The translations under genes were made by a program, and so were the position numbers. 64,000 nt of DNA from NCBI GenBank assembly GCA_947650365.1, contig OX393551.1, forward strand, positions 1,694,001 to 1,758,000, in the 5' to 3' direction. The stretch is from Chamaelirium japonicum (taxonomy: Eukaryota; Streptophyta; Magnoliopsida; Liliales; Melanthiaceae). A model generated the notes under the pieces. It searched no databases. It was not told where the DNA came from and saw nothing but the letters and a program-made list of their open reading frames with translations. Shown here one piece after another: positions 39,866 to 54,112 of the stretch (its first letter is position 1; each line of letters starts with the position of its first letter).

Positions 39866-41014
39866 GTAGAATTGATCATACGAATGAATTAGAATGGATA
39901 CATTCGTGCGAATGAATTAGAATGGATTGTACGAATAAATTAGAATGGATCGTACGAATGAATTAGAATATGGATCGTACGAAGGAATTAGAATGGATCG
40001 TACGAATGAATTAGAATGGATACATTCGTGCGAAAAGAATTAGAATAGATCGTATGAATGAATTAGAATGGATCGTACGAAGGAATTAGAATAGATCATA
40101 CGAAGAAATTAGAATGGATCGTACGAATGAATTTGAATGGATCGTATGAATGAATTAGAATGGATCGTGCGAATGAATTAAAATGGATCGTACGAAGGAA
40201 TTAGAATGGATCATGCGAGTGAATTAGAATAGATCATACGAATGAATTAGAATGGATCGTACGAATGAATTAGAATGGATACATTCGTGCAAAAGAATTC
40301 GAATGGATTGTATGAATGAATTAGAATGGATCGTTTGAGTGAATGCGAATGGATCGTGCGAATGAATTAGAATGGATTGTACGAATGAATTAGAATGGAT
40401 CGTACGAATGAAGTAGAATGGATACATTCATGCGAATCCATTCTATTTCATTCGTACGATCCATTCTAATTCATTCGCACGATCCATTCTAATTCATTCG
40501 TACGATCCATTCTAATTCATTCGTACGATCCATTCTAATTCATTCGTACGATCCATTCTAATTCATTCGCACAATCTATTCTAATTTATTCGAACGATCC
40601 ATTCTAATTCATTCGTACGATCCATTCTAATTCATTCGTACGATCTATTCTATTTCATTCGTACAATCCATTCTTACTCAATCGTATGATCCATTCTAAT
40701 CCATTCGCACAATCTACTCTAATTTATTCGTACGATCCATTCTATTTCATTTGCACGAAGGTATCCATTCTAATTCATACAATCTATTCTAATTCATTCG
40801 TACGATCCAATCTAATTCATTCATACAATCCATTCTAATTCATTCGCACGAATGTATCCATTCTAATTCATACGTACGATCTATTCTAATTCATTCGTGT
40901 TATCCATTCTAATTCATTCGCACAATCCATTCTAATTCATTTGCACGATCAATTCTAATTCATTCATACAATCCATTCTAATTCTTTTGCACGAATGTAT
41001 CCATTCTAATTCAT
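39866..41014. repeat. Two blocks (+ then -) joined by J1 after a T tag
   Basis: Plus 39866-40435, minus 40436-41014. T is near 40333, and the J1 copy reads CATGCGAATCC. Inside the - half an M1 tag near 40677 runs into M2 complement near 40750, as at 11655-11740. Ends TTCATTACGAATGAG. Confidence 0.92.
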
Positions 41015-42046
41015 TACGAATGAGTAAGAATGGATTGTACGAATGAATTAGAATGGATACATTCGTGCGAATGAATTAGAATGGATCATACGAATGAATT
41101 AGAATGGATCGTATGAATGAATTAGAATGGATCGTACGAATGAATTAGAATGGATCGTACGAAGGAATTAGAATGGATCGTACGAAGGAATTAGAATGGA
41201 TCGTATGAATGAATTAGAATGGATCGTGCGAATGAATTAGAATGGATCGTACGAATGAATTAGCACGATCCATTCGCATTCACTCAAACGATCCATTCTA
41301 ATTCATTCATACAATCCATTCTAATTCTTTTGGACGAATGTATCCATTCTAATTCATTCGTACGATCCATTCTAATTCATTCGTATGATCTATTTTAATT
41401 CATTCGCATGATCCATTCTAATTCCTTCGTACGATCCATTTTAATTCATTCGTACGATCCATTCTAATTCATTCATAAGATCCTTTCTAATTCATTCATA
41501 CGATCCATTCTAATTCATTCTTACGATCCATTCTAATTCATTCGTACGATCCATTCTAATTCTTTCGCACGATCCATTCTAATTCATTCGCACGATCCAT
41601 TCTAATTCATTCATACAATCCATTCTAATTCTTTTGCACGAATGTATCCATTCTAATTCATTCGTACGATCCATTCTAATTCATTCGCATGATCCATTCT
41701 AATTCATTCGCACGATCCATTCTAATTTATTCGCACGATCCATTCTAATTCATTTGCACGAAGGTATCCATTCTAATTCATTCATACTATCCATTCTAAT
41801 TCATTCGTACTATCCATTCTAATTTCTTCGTACGATCTATTCTAATTCCTTCGTTCGATCCATTCTAATTCATTCGTACGATCCATTCTAATTCATTCGT
41901 ACGATCCATTCTAATTCATTCGTTTGATCCATTCTAATTCATTCGCACAATTCATTCTAATTCATGCATACGATCCAATCTAATTCATTCATACGATCCA
42001 TTCTAATTCATTCGCACGAATGTATCCATTCTAATTCATTCGTACA
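41015..42046. repeat. Two blocks (+ then -)
   Basis: Plus 41015-41262, minus 41263-42046. The switch at 41262, GAATTAGCACGATCC, is a non-J form that leads directly into a T complement. The - half ends at K2 (centre 42046.5), with about 80 upstream bases like those at 25556-25628. Confidence 0.91.
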
Positions 42047-44002
42047 TGTATGAATGAATTTGAATGGATCGTACGAATGAATTAGAATGGATTGTATGAA
42101 TGAATTAGAATGGATCGTGCGAATGAATTAGAATGGATCGTATGAATAAATTAGAATGGATCGTATGAGTGAATTAGAATGGATACAAAGGAATTAGAAT
42201 GGATCGTACGAAGGAATTAGAATGGAGAATGGATCGTGCGAATGAATTAGAATGGATCATACGAAGGAATTAGAATGGATCGTACGAATGAATTAGAATG
42301 GATCGTACGAATGAATTAGAATGGATCGTACGAAGGAATTAGAATGGATCGTACGAATGAATTAGAATGGATCGTACGAAGGAATTAGAATGGATTGTAC
42401 GAAGGAATTAGAACGGATAGTACGAATGAATTAGAATGGATACCTTCGTGCAAATGAATTAGGATGGATCGTACGAATGAGTAAGAATGGATCGTACGGA
42501 TGAAATAGAATGGATCGTATGAATGAATTAGAATTGATCGTGCGAATGAATTAGAATGGATCGTACGAATGAATTAGAATGGATACATTCGTGCGAATGA
42601 ATTAGAATGGATCATATGAATGAATTAGAATCGATCGTACGAATGAATTAGAATGGATCCTGCGAATGAATTAGAATGGATCATGCGAATGAAATAGAAT
42701 AGATTGTGCGAATGGATTAGAATGGATCATATGATTGAGTAAGAAAGGATTGTACGACTGAATTAGAATGAATTAGAATGGATTCATTCGTGCGAATGAA
42801 TTAGAATGGATCATACGATTGAGTAAGAATGGATTGTACGAATGAAATAGAATAGATCGTACGAATGAATTAGAATGGATCATGCTAATGAATTAGAATT
42901 GATCGTACGAATGAATTAGAATAGATTGTGCGAATGAATTAAAATGGATCGTATAAATGAATTAGAATGAATCGTATGAATGAATTAGAATGGATCGTGC
43001 GAATGAATTAAAATGGATCGTATGAATGAAATAGAATGGATCGTATGAATTAGAATGGATCGTACGAATGAAATAGAATGGATCGTACGAATGAATTAGA
43101 ATAGATTGTGCGAATGGATTAGAATGGATCATACGATTGAGTAAGAAAGGATTGTACGAATGAAATAGAATAGATCGTACGAATGAATTAGAATGGATCG
43201 TATGAATGAATTAGAATGGATCGTACAAATGAATTAGAATGGATCGTACAAATGAATTAGAATGGATACATTCGTGTGAATGAATTAGAATGGATCGTAT
43301 GAATGAATTAGAATCGATCGTACGAATGAATTAGAATGGATCATGCAAATGAATTAGAATGGATCGTGCGAATGAATTAGAATGGATCGCACGAATGAAA
43401 TAGAATGGATTATACGAATGAGATAGAATGGATCGTACGAATGAATTAGAATGGATACATTCATGCGAATGAATTAGAATGGATCATACGAATGAATTAT
43501 AATGGATTCATTCCTGCGAACGAATTAGAATGGATCGTACGAATGAGTAAGAATGGATCGTACGAATGAATTAGAATGGATTGAATTAGAATGAATCGTA
43601 TGAATGAATTAGAATGGATCGTACGAATGAATTAGAATGGATCGTACGAATGAATTAGAATGGATTGAATTAGAATGAATCGTACGAATGAATTAGAATG
43701 AATCATACCGTACGAATGAATTATAATAAATCATACGAAGGAAGTAGAATGGATCGTACGAATGAATTAGAATGGATCTTACGAATGAATTAGAATGGAT
43801 CGTACGAAGGAATTAGAATGGATCGTACGAAGGAATTAGAATGGATAGTAGGAATGAATTAGAATGGATACCTTCATGCAAATGAATTAGAATGGATCGT
43901 ACGAATGAGTAAGAATGGATCGTACGAATGAAATAGAATGGATCGTATGAATGAATTAGAATGGATCGTATGAATGAATTAGAATGGATACATTCGTGCG
44001 AA
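42047..44002 (+). repeat. Block of + orientation, 2.0 kb
   Basis: M2 near 42437 and 43867, two M1-complement stretches near 42810 and 43130 (about 320 bp apart), CATACCGTACG near 43706 and 15-bp units near 43580 and 43663. Closed by J1 with CTATTTTATTCG as at 9037. Confidence 0.94.
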
Positions 44003-45475
44003 TCCATTCTATTTTATTCGTACGATCCATTCTAATTCATTCGCACGATCCATTCTAATTCATTCATACGATCCATTCAAATTCCTTCGTACGATCCATT
44101 CTAATTCATTCGTACGATCCATTCCAATTCATTCGCATGATCCATTCTAATTCATGCATACGATCCATTCTAATTCATTCGGACGATCCATTCTAATTCA
44201 TTCGTACGATCCATTCTAATTCATTCGCACAATCTATTCTAATTCATTCGTACGATCCATTCTAATTCATTCGCACGATCCATTCTAATTCATTCATACG
44301 ATCCATTCTATTTCATTCGTACGATCCATTCTTACTCATTCGTATGATCCATTCTAATTCATTTGCACGAAGGTATCCATTCTAATTCATTCGTAGTATC
44401 CATTCTAATTCCTTCGTACGATCCATTCTAATTCCTTCGTACGATCCATTCGGATACATGCGTGTGAATCCATTCTATTTCATTCATACGATCCATTCTA
44501 ATTCATTCGCACGATCCATTCTAATTCATTCATACGATCCATTCTAATTCATTCGTACGATCCATTCTAATTCATTCGTACGATCCATTCTAATTCATTC
44601 GCACAATCTATTCTAATTCATTCGTACGATCCATTCTAATTCATTCGTACGATCCATTCTAATTCATTCGCACAATCTTTTCTAATTCATTCGTACGATC
44701 CATTCTAATTCATTCGCACGATCCATTCTAATTTATTCATACGAATCCATTCTATTTCATTCGTACGATCTATTCTATTTCATTCGTACAATCTATTCTA
44801 ATTCATTCATACGATCCATTCTAATTCATTCGTACGATCCATTCTAATTCATTCGCACGATCCATTCTAATTCATTCATACGATCCATTCTAATTCATTC
44901 GCACGATCCATTCTAATTCATTCATACCATCCATTCTAATTTATTCGCACGATCCTTTCTAATTCATTCGTACGATCCATTCTACGATCCATTCTAATTC
45001 ATTCGTACGTTCCATTCTAATTCATTAGCACAATCTATTCTAATTCATTCGTACGATCCATTCTAATTCATTCGTACAATCTATTCTAATTCATTCGTAT
45101 GATCCATTCAAATTCAATCCATTCTAATTCATTCGTACGATCCATTCTAATTCATTCGTACGATCCATTCTAATTCATTCCATTCTAATTCATTCGTACG
45201 ATCCATTCTTACTCATTCGTACGATCCATTCTAATTCATTCGCACGAATGAATCCATTCTAATTCATTCGTTCGATCCATTCGTATTCTTTCGTATGATC
45301 CATTCTAATTCATTCGCACGATCCATTCTAATTCATTCGTACGATCCATTCTAATTCCTTCGTATGATCCATTCTAATTCATTCGTACGATATGATTCAT
45401 TCTAATTCATTCGTACGATTCATTCTAATTCAATCCATTCTAATTCATTCATACGATCCATTCTAATTCATTCGT
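44003..45475 (-). repeat. Block of - orientation with a tiny + insert
   Basis: M2 complement near 44365, then the CATTCGGATACATG insert at about 44449-44468. Short CTACGATCCATTC and CGTTCCATTC units near 44983-45015 recall the 1449-1495 arm. The end at 45475 is the centre of a perfect palindrome. Confidence 0.93.
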
Positions 45476-47055
45476 ACGAATGAATTAGAATGGATCGTAT
45501 GAATGAATTAGAATGGATCGTGCGAATGAATTAGAATGGATCGTGCGAATGAAATAGAATGGATCGTACGAATGAATTAGAATGGATTGAATTAGAATGA
45601 ATCGTACGAATGAATTAGAATGGATCGTACGAATGAATTAGAATGGATCGTACGAATGAATTAGAATGGATAGAATTAGAATGGATCGTACGATAAGAAT
45701 GGATCGTACAAAGGAATTAGAATGGATCGTACGAAGGAATTAGAATGGATAGTACGAATGAATTAGAATGGATACCTTCGTGCAAATGAATTAGAATGGA
45801 TCGTACGAATGAGTAAGAATGGATCGTACGAATGAAATAGAATGGATCGCATGAATGAATTAGAATGGATCGTGCGAATGAATTAGAATGGATCGTACGA
45901 ATGAATTAGAATAGATTGTGCGAATGAATTAGAATGGATCGTACGAATGAATTAGAATGGATCGTACGAATGAATTAGAATGGATCGTATGAATGAATTA
46001 GAATGGATCGTGCGAATGAATTAGAATGGATCGTACGAATGAAATAGAATGGATTCGCACGAATGTATCCATTCTAATTCATTCGTACGATCCAATATAA
46101 TTCATTCGCACGATCCATTCTAATTCATTCATACGATCCATTCTAATTTATTCGTACGATCCATTCTAATTCATTCGTACGATCCATTCTAATTCATTCG
46201 CACAATCTATTCTAATTCATTCGTACGATTCATTCTAATTCATTCGCACGATCCATTCTAATTCATTCATACGATCCATTCTATTTCATTCGTACGATCC
46301 ATTCTTACTCATTCGTACGATCCATTCTAATTCATTTGCACGAAGGTATCCATTCTAATTCATTCGTACTATCCATTCTAATTCATTCGCACGATCCATT
46401 CTAATTCATTCATACGATCCATTCTATTTCATTCGTACGATCCATTCTAATTCATTCACACGATCCATTTTAATTCATTCGTACGATCCATTCTAATTCA
46501 TTCATACGATCCATTCTAATTCATTCGCACGATCCATTCTAATTCATTCATACGATCCATACTAATTCATTCGTACGATCCATTCTAATTCATTTGTATT
46601 AGAATGGATTGTATGAATGAATTAGAATGGATCGTACGAATGAATTAGAATGGATACATTCGTGCGAATCCATTCTATTTCATTCGTACGATCCATTCTA
46701 ATTCATTCGCACGATCCATTCTAATTCATTCATACGATCCATTCTAATTCATTCGTACGATCCATTCTAATTCATTCGTACGATCCTATGATCCATTCTA
46801 ATCCATTCGCACAATCTACTCTAATTCATTTGTACGATCCATTCTATTTCATTTGCACGAAGGTATCCATTATAATTCATACAATCCATTCTAATTCATT
46901 CATACGATCCAATCTAATTCATTCATACGATCCATTCTAATTCATTCGCACGAATGTATCCATTCTAATTCATTCGTACGATCCATTCTAATTCATTTGT
47001 ACGAATGTATCCACTCTAATTCCTTCATACGATCCATTCTAATTCATTCGTACGG
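45391..47055. repeat. Higher-order unit, copy 1 of a tandem triplet (1665 bp)
   Basis: Counted from TATGATTCATTC to the next copy of that word. Internal layout: - to 45475, + 45476-46055, J1 complement, - to 46597, K3, + 46598-46669, J1, - to the end. It carries M2 at 45770, the CGATAAGAATGG unit at 45691, M2 complement at 46336 and GTATCCACTC near 47010. Confidence 0.95.
45433..45518. repeat. Perfect 86-bp palindrome at a K1 switch
   Basis: Axis between 45475 and 45476 in CGTACG. Arms of 43 bp match without error and break at an A/G difference at the outer ends. The identical palindrome is at 48556-48641; in the middle copy (axis near 47141) it is spoiled by substitutions. Confidence 0.94.
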
Positions 47056-48513
47056 TATGATTCATTCTAATTCATTCGTACGATTCATTCTAATTCAATC
47101 CATTCTAATTCGTTCATACGATCCATTCTAATTCATTCGTACGAATGAATTAGAATAGATCGTATGAATGAATTAGAATGGATCGTGCGAATGAATTAGA
47201 ATGGATCGTGCGAATGAAATAGAATGGATCGTACGAATGAATTAGAATGGATTGAATTAGAATGAATCGTACGAATGAATTAGAATTGATCGTACGAATG
47301 AATTAGAATGGATCGTATGAATGAATTAGAATGGATTGAATTAGAATGGATCGTACGATAAGAATGGATCGTACGAAGGAATTAGAATGGATCGTACGAA
47401 GGAATTAGAATGGATAGTACGAATGAATTAGAATGGAAACCTTCGTGCAAATGAATTAGAATGGATCGTACGAATGAGTAAGAATGGATCGTACGAATGA
47501 AATAGAATGGATCGTATGAATGAATTAGAATGGATCGTGCGAATGAATTAGAATGGATCGTATGAATGAATTAGAATAAATTTTGCGAATAAATTAGAAT
47601 GGATCGTACGAATGAATTAGAATGGATCGTACGAATGAATTAGAATGGATCGTACGAATGAATTAGAATGGATCGTATGAATGAATTAGAATGGATCATA
47701 CTTGCACGAAGGTATCCATTCTAATTCATTCATACTATCCATTCTAATTCATTCGCACGATCCATTCTCATTCATTCATACGATCCATTCTATTTCATTC
47801 GTACGATCCATTCTAATTCATTCGCACGATCCATTCTAATTCATTCATACGATGCATTCTAATTCATTAGTACGATCCATTCTAATTCATTCGTACAATC
47901 CATTCTAATTCATTCGCACAATCAATTCTAATTCATTCGTACGATCCATTCTAATTCATTCGCACCATCCATTCTAATTCATTCATACGATCCATTCTAA
48001 TTCTTTCGTACGATCCATTCTAATTTATTCGTATTAGAATGGATTGTACGAATGAATTAGAATGGATCGTACGAATAAATTAGAATGGATACATTCGTGC
48101 GAATCCATTCTATTTCATTCATACGATCCATTCTAATTCATTCGCACGATCCATTCTAATTCATTCATACGATCCATTCTAATTCATTCGTACGATCCAT
48201 TCTAATTCATTCGTACGATCCTATGATCCATTCTAATCCATTCGTACAATCTACTCTAATTCATTCGTACGATCCATTCTATTTCATTTGCACGAAGGTA
48301 TCCATTCTAATTCATACAATCCATTCTAATTCATTCATACGATTCAATCTAATTCATTCATACGATCCATTCTAATTCATTCGCACGAATGTATCCATTC
48401 TAATTCATTCGTACGATCTATTCTAATTCATTTGTACGAATGTATCCACTCTAATTCATTCATACGATCCATTCTAATTCCTTCGTATGATCCATTCTAA
48501 TTCATTCGTACGG
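47056..48513. repeat. Higher-order unit, copy 2 of the triplet (1458 bp, shortened)
   Basis: Same landmarks as copy 1, but the stretch holding the J1 complement is gone: + GGATCATAC joins TTGCACGAAGG at 47701. Offsets to copy 1 change from 1665 to 1366 (minus 299, that is 13 x 23), then to 1435 (+69) and 1458 (+23). Every length change is a whole number of monomers. Blocks: + 47140-47700, - 47701-48032, + 48033-48099, - onward. Confidence 0.94.
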
Positions 48514-50147
48514 TATGATTCATTCTAATTCATTCGTACGATTCATTCTAATTCAATCCATTCTAATTCATTCATACGATCCATTCTAATTCATTCGTAC
48601 GAATGAATTAGAATGGATCGTATGAATGAATTAGAATGGATCGTGCGAATGAATTAGAATGGATCGTGCGAATGAAATAGAATGGATCGTACGAATGAAT
48701 TAGAATGGATTGAATTAGAATGAATCGTACGAATAAATTAGAATGGATCGTACGAATGAATTAGAATGGATCGTACGAATGAATTAGAATGGATTGAATT
48801 AGAATGGATCGTACGATAAGAATGGATCGTACGAAGGAATTAGAATGGATCGTACGAAGGAATTAGAATGGATAGTACGAATGAATTAGAATGGATACCT
48901 TCGTGCAAATGAATTAGAATGGATCGTACGAATGAGTAAGAATGGATCGTACGAATGAAATAGAATGGATCGTATGAATGAATTAGAATGGATCGTGCGA
49001 ATGAATTAGAATGGATCGTATGAATGAATTAGAATAGATTGTGCGAATAAATTAGAATGGATCGTACGAATGAATTAGAATGGATCGTACGAATGAATTA
49101 GAATGGATCGTACGAATGAATTAGAATGGATCGTACGAATGAAATAGAATGGATTCGCACGAATGTATCCATTCTAATTCATTCGTACGATCCATTCTAA
49201 TTCATTCGCACGATCCATTCTAATTCATTCATACGATCCATTCTAATTCATTCGTACGATCCATTCTAATTCATTCGTATGATCCATTCTAATTCATTCG
49301 CACAATCTATTCTAATTCATTCGTACGATCCATTCTAATTCATTCGCACGATCCATTCAAATTCATTCATACGATCCATTCTATTTCATTCGTCCGATCC
49401 ATTCTTACTCATTCGTACGATCCATTCTAATTCATTTGCACGAAGGTATCCATTCTAATTCATTCATACTATCCATTCTAATTCATTCGCACGATCCATT
49501 CTAATTCATTCATACGATCCATTCTACTTCATTCGTACGATCCATTCTAATTCATTCGCACGATCCATTCTAATTCATTTATACGATCCATTCTAATTCA
49601 TTCGTACGATCCGTTCTAATTCATTCGCACGATCCATTCTAATTCATTCATACGATCCATTCTAATTCATTCGTACGATCCATTCTAATTTGTTCGTATT
49701 AGAATGGATTGTACGAATGAATTAGAATGGATCATACGAATGAATTAGAATGGATACATTCGTGCGAATCCATTCTATTTCATTCGTACGATCCATTCTA
49801 ATTCATTCGCACGATCCATTCTAATTCATTCATACGATCCATTCTAATTCATTCGTACGATCCATTCTAATTCATTCGTACGATCCTATGATCCATTCTA
49901 ATCCATTCGCACAATCTACTCTAATTCATTCGTACGATCCATTCTATTTCATTTGCACGAAGGTATCCATTCTAATTCATACAATCCATTCTAATTCATT
50001 CATACGATCCAATCTAATTCATTCATACGATCCATTCTAATTCATTTGCACGAATGTATCCATTCTAATTCATTCGTACGATCCATTCTAATTCATTTGA
50101 ACGAATGTATCCACTCTAATTCATTCATACAATCCATTCTAATTCAT
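48514..50147. repeat. Higher-order unit, copy 3 of the triplet (about 1.63 kb, right end lost)
   Basis: Relative to copy 1 the offset is 3123 at 48814 and 3100 from 49151 to 49961, so only one monomer of length change. Blocks: + 48599-49156, - 49157-49697, + 49698-49769, - 49770-50148. About 13 substitutions separate it from copy 1 over 290 bp near 49436. It stops at AATTCATACCGTACG, where the next unit would begin. Confidence 0.94.
48556..48641. repeat. Perfect 86-bp palindrome, second copy
   Basis: Axis between 48598 and 48599. Sequence identical to 45433-45518, which shows that the palindrome was copied with the higher-order unit. Confidence 0.94.
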
Positions 50148-50148
50148 A

Positions 50149-50254
50149 CCGTACGAATGAATTAGAATGGATCATACGAAGGAATTAGAATGGATCGTAC
50201 GAATGAATTAGAATGGATACACGATCCAGATCCATTCTAATTCATTCGTACGGT
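50149..50254. repeat. Short + and - blocks at the triplet edge
   Basis: Plus 50149-50218, J2 at 50215-50233, minus to 50254, then back to + through GTACGGTATGAATTAG. The CCGTACG word on one side and CGGTATG on the other make a small inverted pair. Confidence 0.9.
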
Positions 50255-52072
50255 ATGAATTAGAATGGATCGTATGAGTGTGAATGAATTAGAATGGATT
50301 GTGCGAATGAATTAGAATGGATCGTACGAATGAATTAGAATGGATCGTACGAATGAATTAGAATGGATACATTCGTGCAAAAGAAGTAGAATGGATTGTA
50401 TGAATCAATTAGAATGGATCGTGCGAATGAATTAGAATGGATCGTACGAATGAGTAAGAATGGATCGTACGAATGAATTAGAATGGATCGTACGAATGAA
50501 TTAAAATGGATACATTCGTGCGAATGAATTAGAATGGATTGTGCGAATGAATTAGAATAGATTGTGCGCATGAATTAGAATGGATCGTACGAATGAATTA
50601 GCATGGATCGTACGAATGAATTAGAATGGATCGTATAAATGAATTAGAATGGATCGTAATAATGAATTAGAATGGATCCTACGAATGAATTAGAATAGCG
50701 TGCGAATGAATTAGAATGGATCGTACGAATGAATTTGAATGGATCGTATGAATGAATTAGAATAGATTGTACGAATGAAATAGAATAGATCGTACGAATG
50801 AAATAGAATGGATTCGTATGAATGAATTAGAATGGATCGTGCGAATGAATTAGAATGGATCGTACTTATGAATTAGAATGGGTCATACGAATGAAATAGA
50901 ATGGATCGTACGAATGAATTAGAATGGATCGTGTGAATGAATTAGAATGGATCGTACGAATGACTTAGAATGGATCGTTCGAATGAATTAGAATAGATTG
51001 TGCGAATGAATTAGAATGGATCGTACGAATGAATTAGAACGGATACATTCGTGCGAATGAATTAGAATGGATCGTATGAGTGTGAATGAATTAGAATGGA
51101 TTGTGCGAATGAATTAGAATGGATCGTACGAATGAATTAGAATGGATCGTACGAATTAATTAGAATGGATACATTCGTGCAAAAGAAGTAGAATGGATTG
51201 TATGAATGAATTAGAATGGATCGTGCGAATGAATTAGAATGGATCGTACGAATGAGTAAGATGGATCGTACGAATGAATTAGAATGGATCGTACGAATGA
51301 ATTAGAATGGATACATTCGTGCGAATGAATTAGAATGGATCATATGAATGAATTAGAATGGATCGTTTGAGTGAATGCGAATGGATCGTGCGAATGAATT
51401 AGAATGGATCGTACGAATGACTTAGAATGGATTGTTCGAATGAATTAGAATAGATTGTGAGAATGAATTAGAATGGATCGTACGAATGAATTAGAACGGA
51501 TACATTCGTGCGAATGAATTAGAATAAATCGTATGAGTGTGAATGAATTAGAATGGATTGTGCGAATGAATTAGAATGGATCATACGAATGAATTAGAAT
51601 AGATCGTACGAATGAATTAGAATGGATACATTCGTGCAAAAGAAGTAGAATGGATTGTATGAATGAATTAGAATGGATCGTGCGAATGAATTAGAATGGA
51701 TCGTGCGAATGAATTAGAATGGATACATTCATGCGAATGAATTAGAATGGATCATACGAATGAATTAGAATGGATTCATTCGCGCGAATGAATTAGAATG
51801 GATCGTACGAATGAATTAGAATGGATCGTACAAATGAATTAGAATGGATCGTATGAATGAATTATAATGGATCGTGCGAATGAATTAGAATGGATCATAT
51901 TAATGAATTTGAATGGATTGTACGAATGAATTAGAATGGAACGTACGAATGAATTAGAATGGATCGTAGAATGGATCGTATGAATGAATTAGATTGGATC
52001 GTACGAATGAGTAAGAATGGATCATACGAATGAATTAGAATGGATCGTACGAATGAATTAGAATGGATACAT
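50255..52072 (+). repeat. Block of + orientation, 1.8 kb
   Basis: Three GTGTGAATG insertions (near 50277, 51078, 51537), each followed by a 28-bp unit with GTGCAAAAGAAG (near 50374, 51177, 51650), point to tandem duplication of a 0.5-0.8 kb subsegment. T is near 51365. GATCGTAGAATGG near 51962 matches the palindrome arm. Confidence 0.93.
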
Positions 52073-52212
52073 TTCGTACGATCCATTCTAATTCATTCGT
52101 ATGATCTATTCTAATTCATTCATGCAATCCAGTCTAATTCATTCGTACGAAGGAATTAGAAAGGATCGTATGAATGAATTAGAATGGATCGTACGAATGA
52201 AATAGAATGGAT
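52073..52212. repeat. Two very short blocks (-, +)
   Basis: Minus 52073-52145 and plus 52146-52212. The exit is at GAATGGATCCATTC, a 14-bp palindrome on GGATCC, a rare + to - switch that needs no 28-bp monomer. Confidence 0.9.
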
Positions 52213-54112
52213 CCATTCTTACTCATTCGTTCTAATTCAATCCATTCTAATTCATTCGCATGATCCATTCTAATTCATTCGTACGATCGATTCTAATTCA
52301 TTCATACGATCCACTCTTCTAATTCATTCGTACGATTCATTCTAATTCATTAGTACGATCCATTCGATCCAGATCCATTCTAATTCATTCGCACAATCTA
52401 TTCTAATTCATTCGTAGGATCCATTCTAATTCATTACTACGATCCATTCTAATTCATTCATACGATCCATTCAAATTCATTCGTCCGATCCATTCTAATT
52501 CATTCGCACGATCCATTCTAATTCATTCATACGATCCATTCTAATTCATTCGTATGTATCCATTCTAATTCATTCATACGATCCATTCTAATTCTACGAT
52601 CCATTCTTACTCATTCGTATTATCCATTTTAATTCATTCACACGAATGTATCAACTCTAATTCATTCGTACGATCGATTCTAATTCATTCGCACGATCCA
52701 TTCTAATTCATTCATACGATCCATTCTAATTCCTTCGTACGATCCATTTTAATTCATTCGCACGATCCATTCTAATTCATTCATACGATCCATTCTAATT
52801 CATTCGTACGATCCATTCTAATTTCTTCGTATGATCCATTCTAATTCATTCGCACGATCCATTCTAATTCATTAATACGATCCGATCTAATTCATTCATA
52901 CGATCTATTCTAATTCATTTGCACGAAAATATCCTTTCTAATTCATTCGTACGATCCAAATTCATTTATCCGTATGACCTATTCTATTTCATTCGTACGA
53001 TCCATTCTTATCGTACGATCCATTCTAATTCAATCCATTCTAATTCATTCGTACGATCCATTCTAATTCATTCGTACGATCCATTCTAATTCAATCGTAC
53101 GATTCATTCTAATTCAATCCATTCTAATTCATTCGTACGATCCATTCTATTTCATTCGTACGATCCATTCTTACTCATTCGTACGATCCATTCGTATCCA
53201 TTCTAATTCATTCGTACGATCTATTTTAATTCATTTGTACGATCAATTCTAATTCCTTCGTACGATCCATTCTAATTCATTCGTACGATCCATTCTAATT
53301 CATTCGCACGATCCATTCTAATTCATTCGTACGATCCATTCTATTTCATTCATACGATCCATTCTAATTCATTCATACGATCTATTCTAATTCTTTCGCA
53401 CGAATGTATCCATTCTAATTCATTCGTACGATTCATTCTAATTCGTTCGCACGATCCATTCTAATTCATTCATACAATCCATTCTAATTCTTTTGCACGA
53501 ATGTATCCATTCTAATTCATTCGTTCGATCCATTCTAATTCATTCGTACGATCCATTCTAATTCATTCGCACGATCCATTCTTACTCATTCGTACGATCC
53601 ATTCTAATTTATTCGCACGATCTATTCTAATTCATTCATACGATCCATTCTAATTTATTCGCACGATCCATTCTAATTCCTTCGTATGATCTATTCTAAT
53701 TCATTCGTACGGTATGATTCATTCTAATTCATTCGTATGATTCATTCTAATTCAATCCATTCTAATTCATTCGTATGATCCATTCTAATTCATTCGTACG
53801 ATCCATTCTAATTCATTCGTACGATTCATTCTAATTCAATCCATTCTAATTCATTCATACGATCCATTCTAATTCATTCGTACGATCTATTCTATTTCAT
53901 TCGTACAATCCATTCTTACTCAATCGTATGATCTATTCAAATCCATTTGCACAATCTAGTCTAATTCATTCGTACGATCCATTCTAATTCATTCGTACGA
54001 TCCATTCTAATTCATTCGCACAATCTATTCTAATTCATTCGTACGATCCATTCTAATTCATTCGCACGATCCATTTTAATTCATTCATACGATCCATTCT
54101 AATTCATTCGTA
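52213..54112 (-). repeat. Block of - orientation, 1.9 kb
   Basis: A J2 remnant near 52365 followed by TAGGATCC and ATTACTACG; M4 complement at 52637-52658; M3 near 52958; M1 (ATGATCTATTC form) near 53920. 52841-53420 parallels 13741-14340. Ends at K1. Confidence 0.94.
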
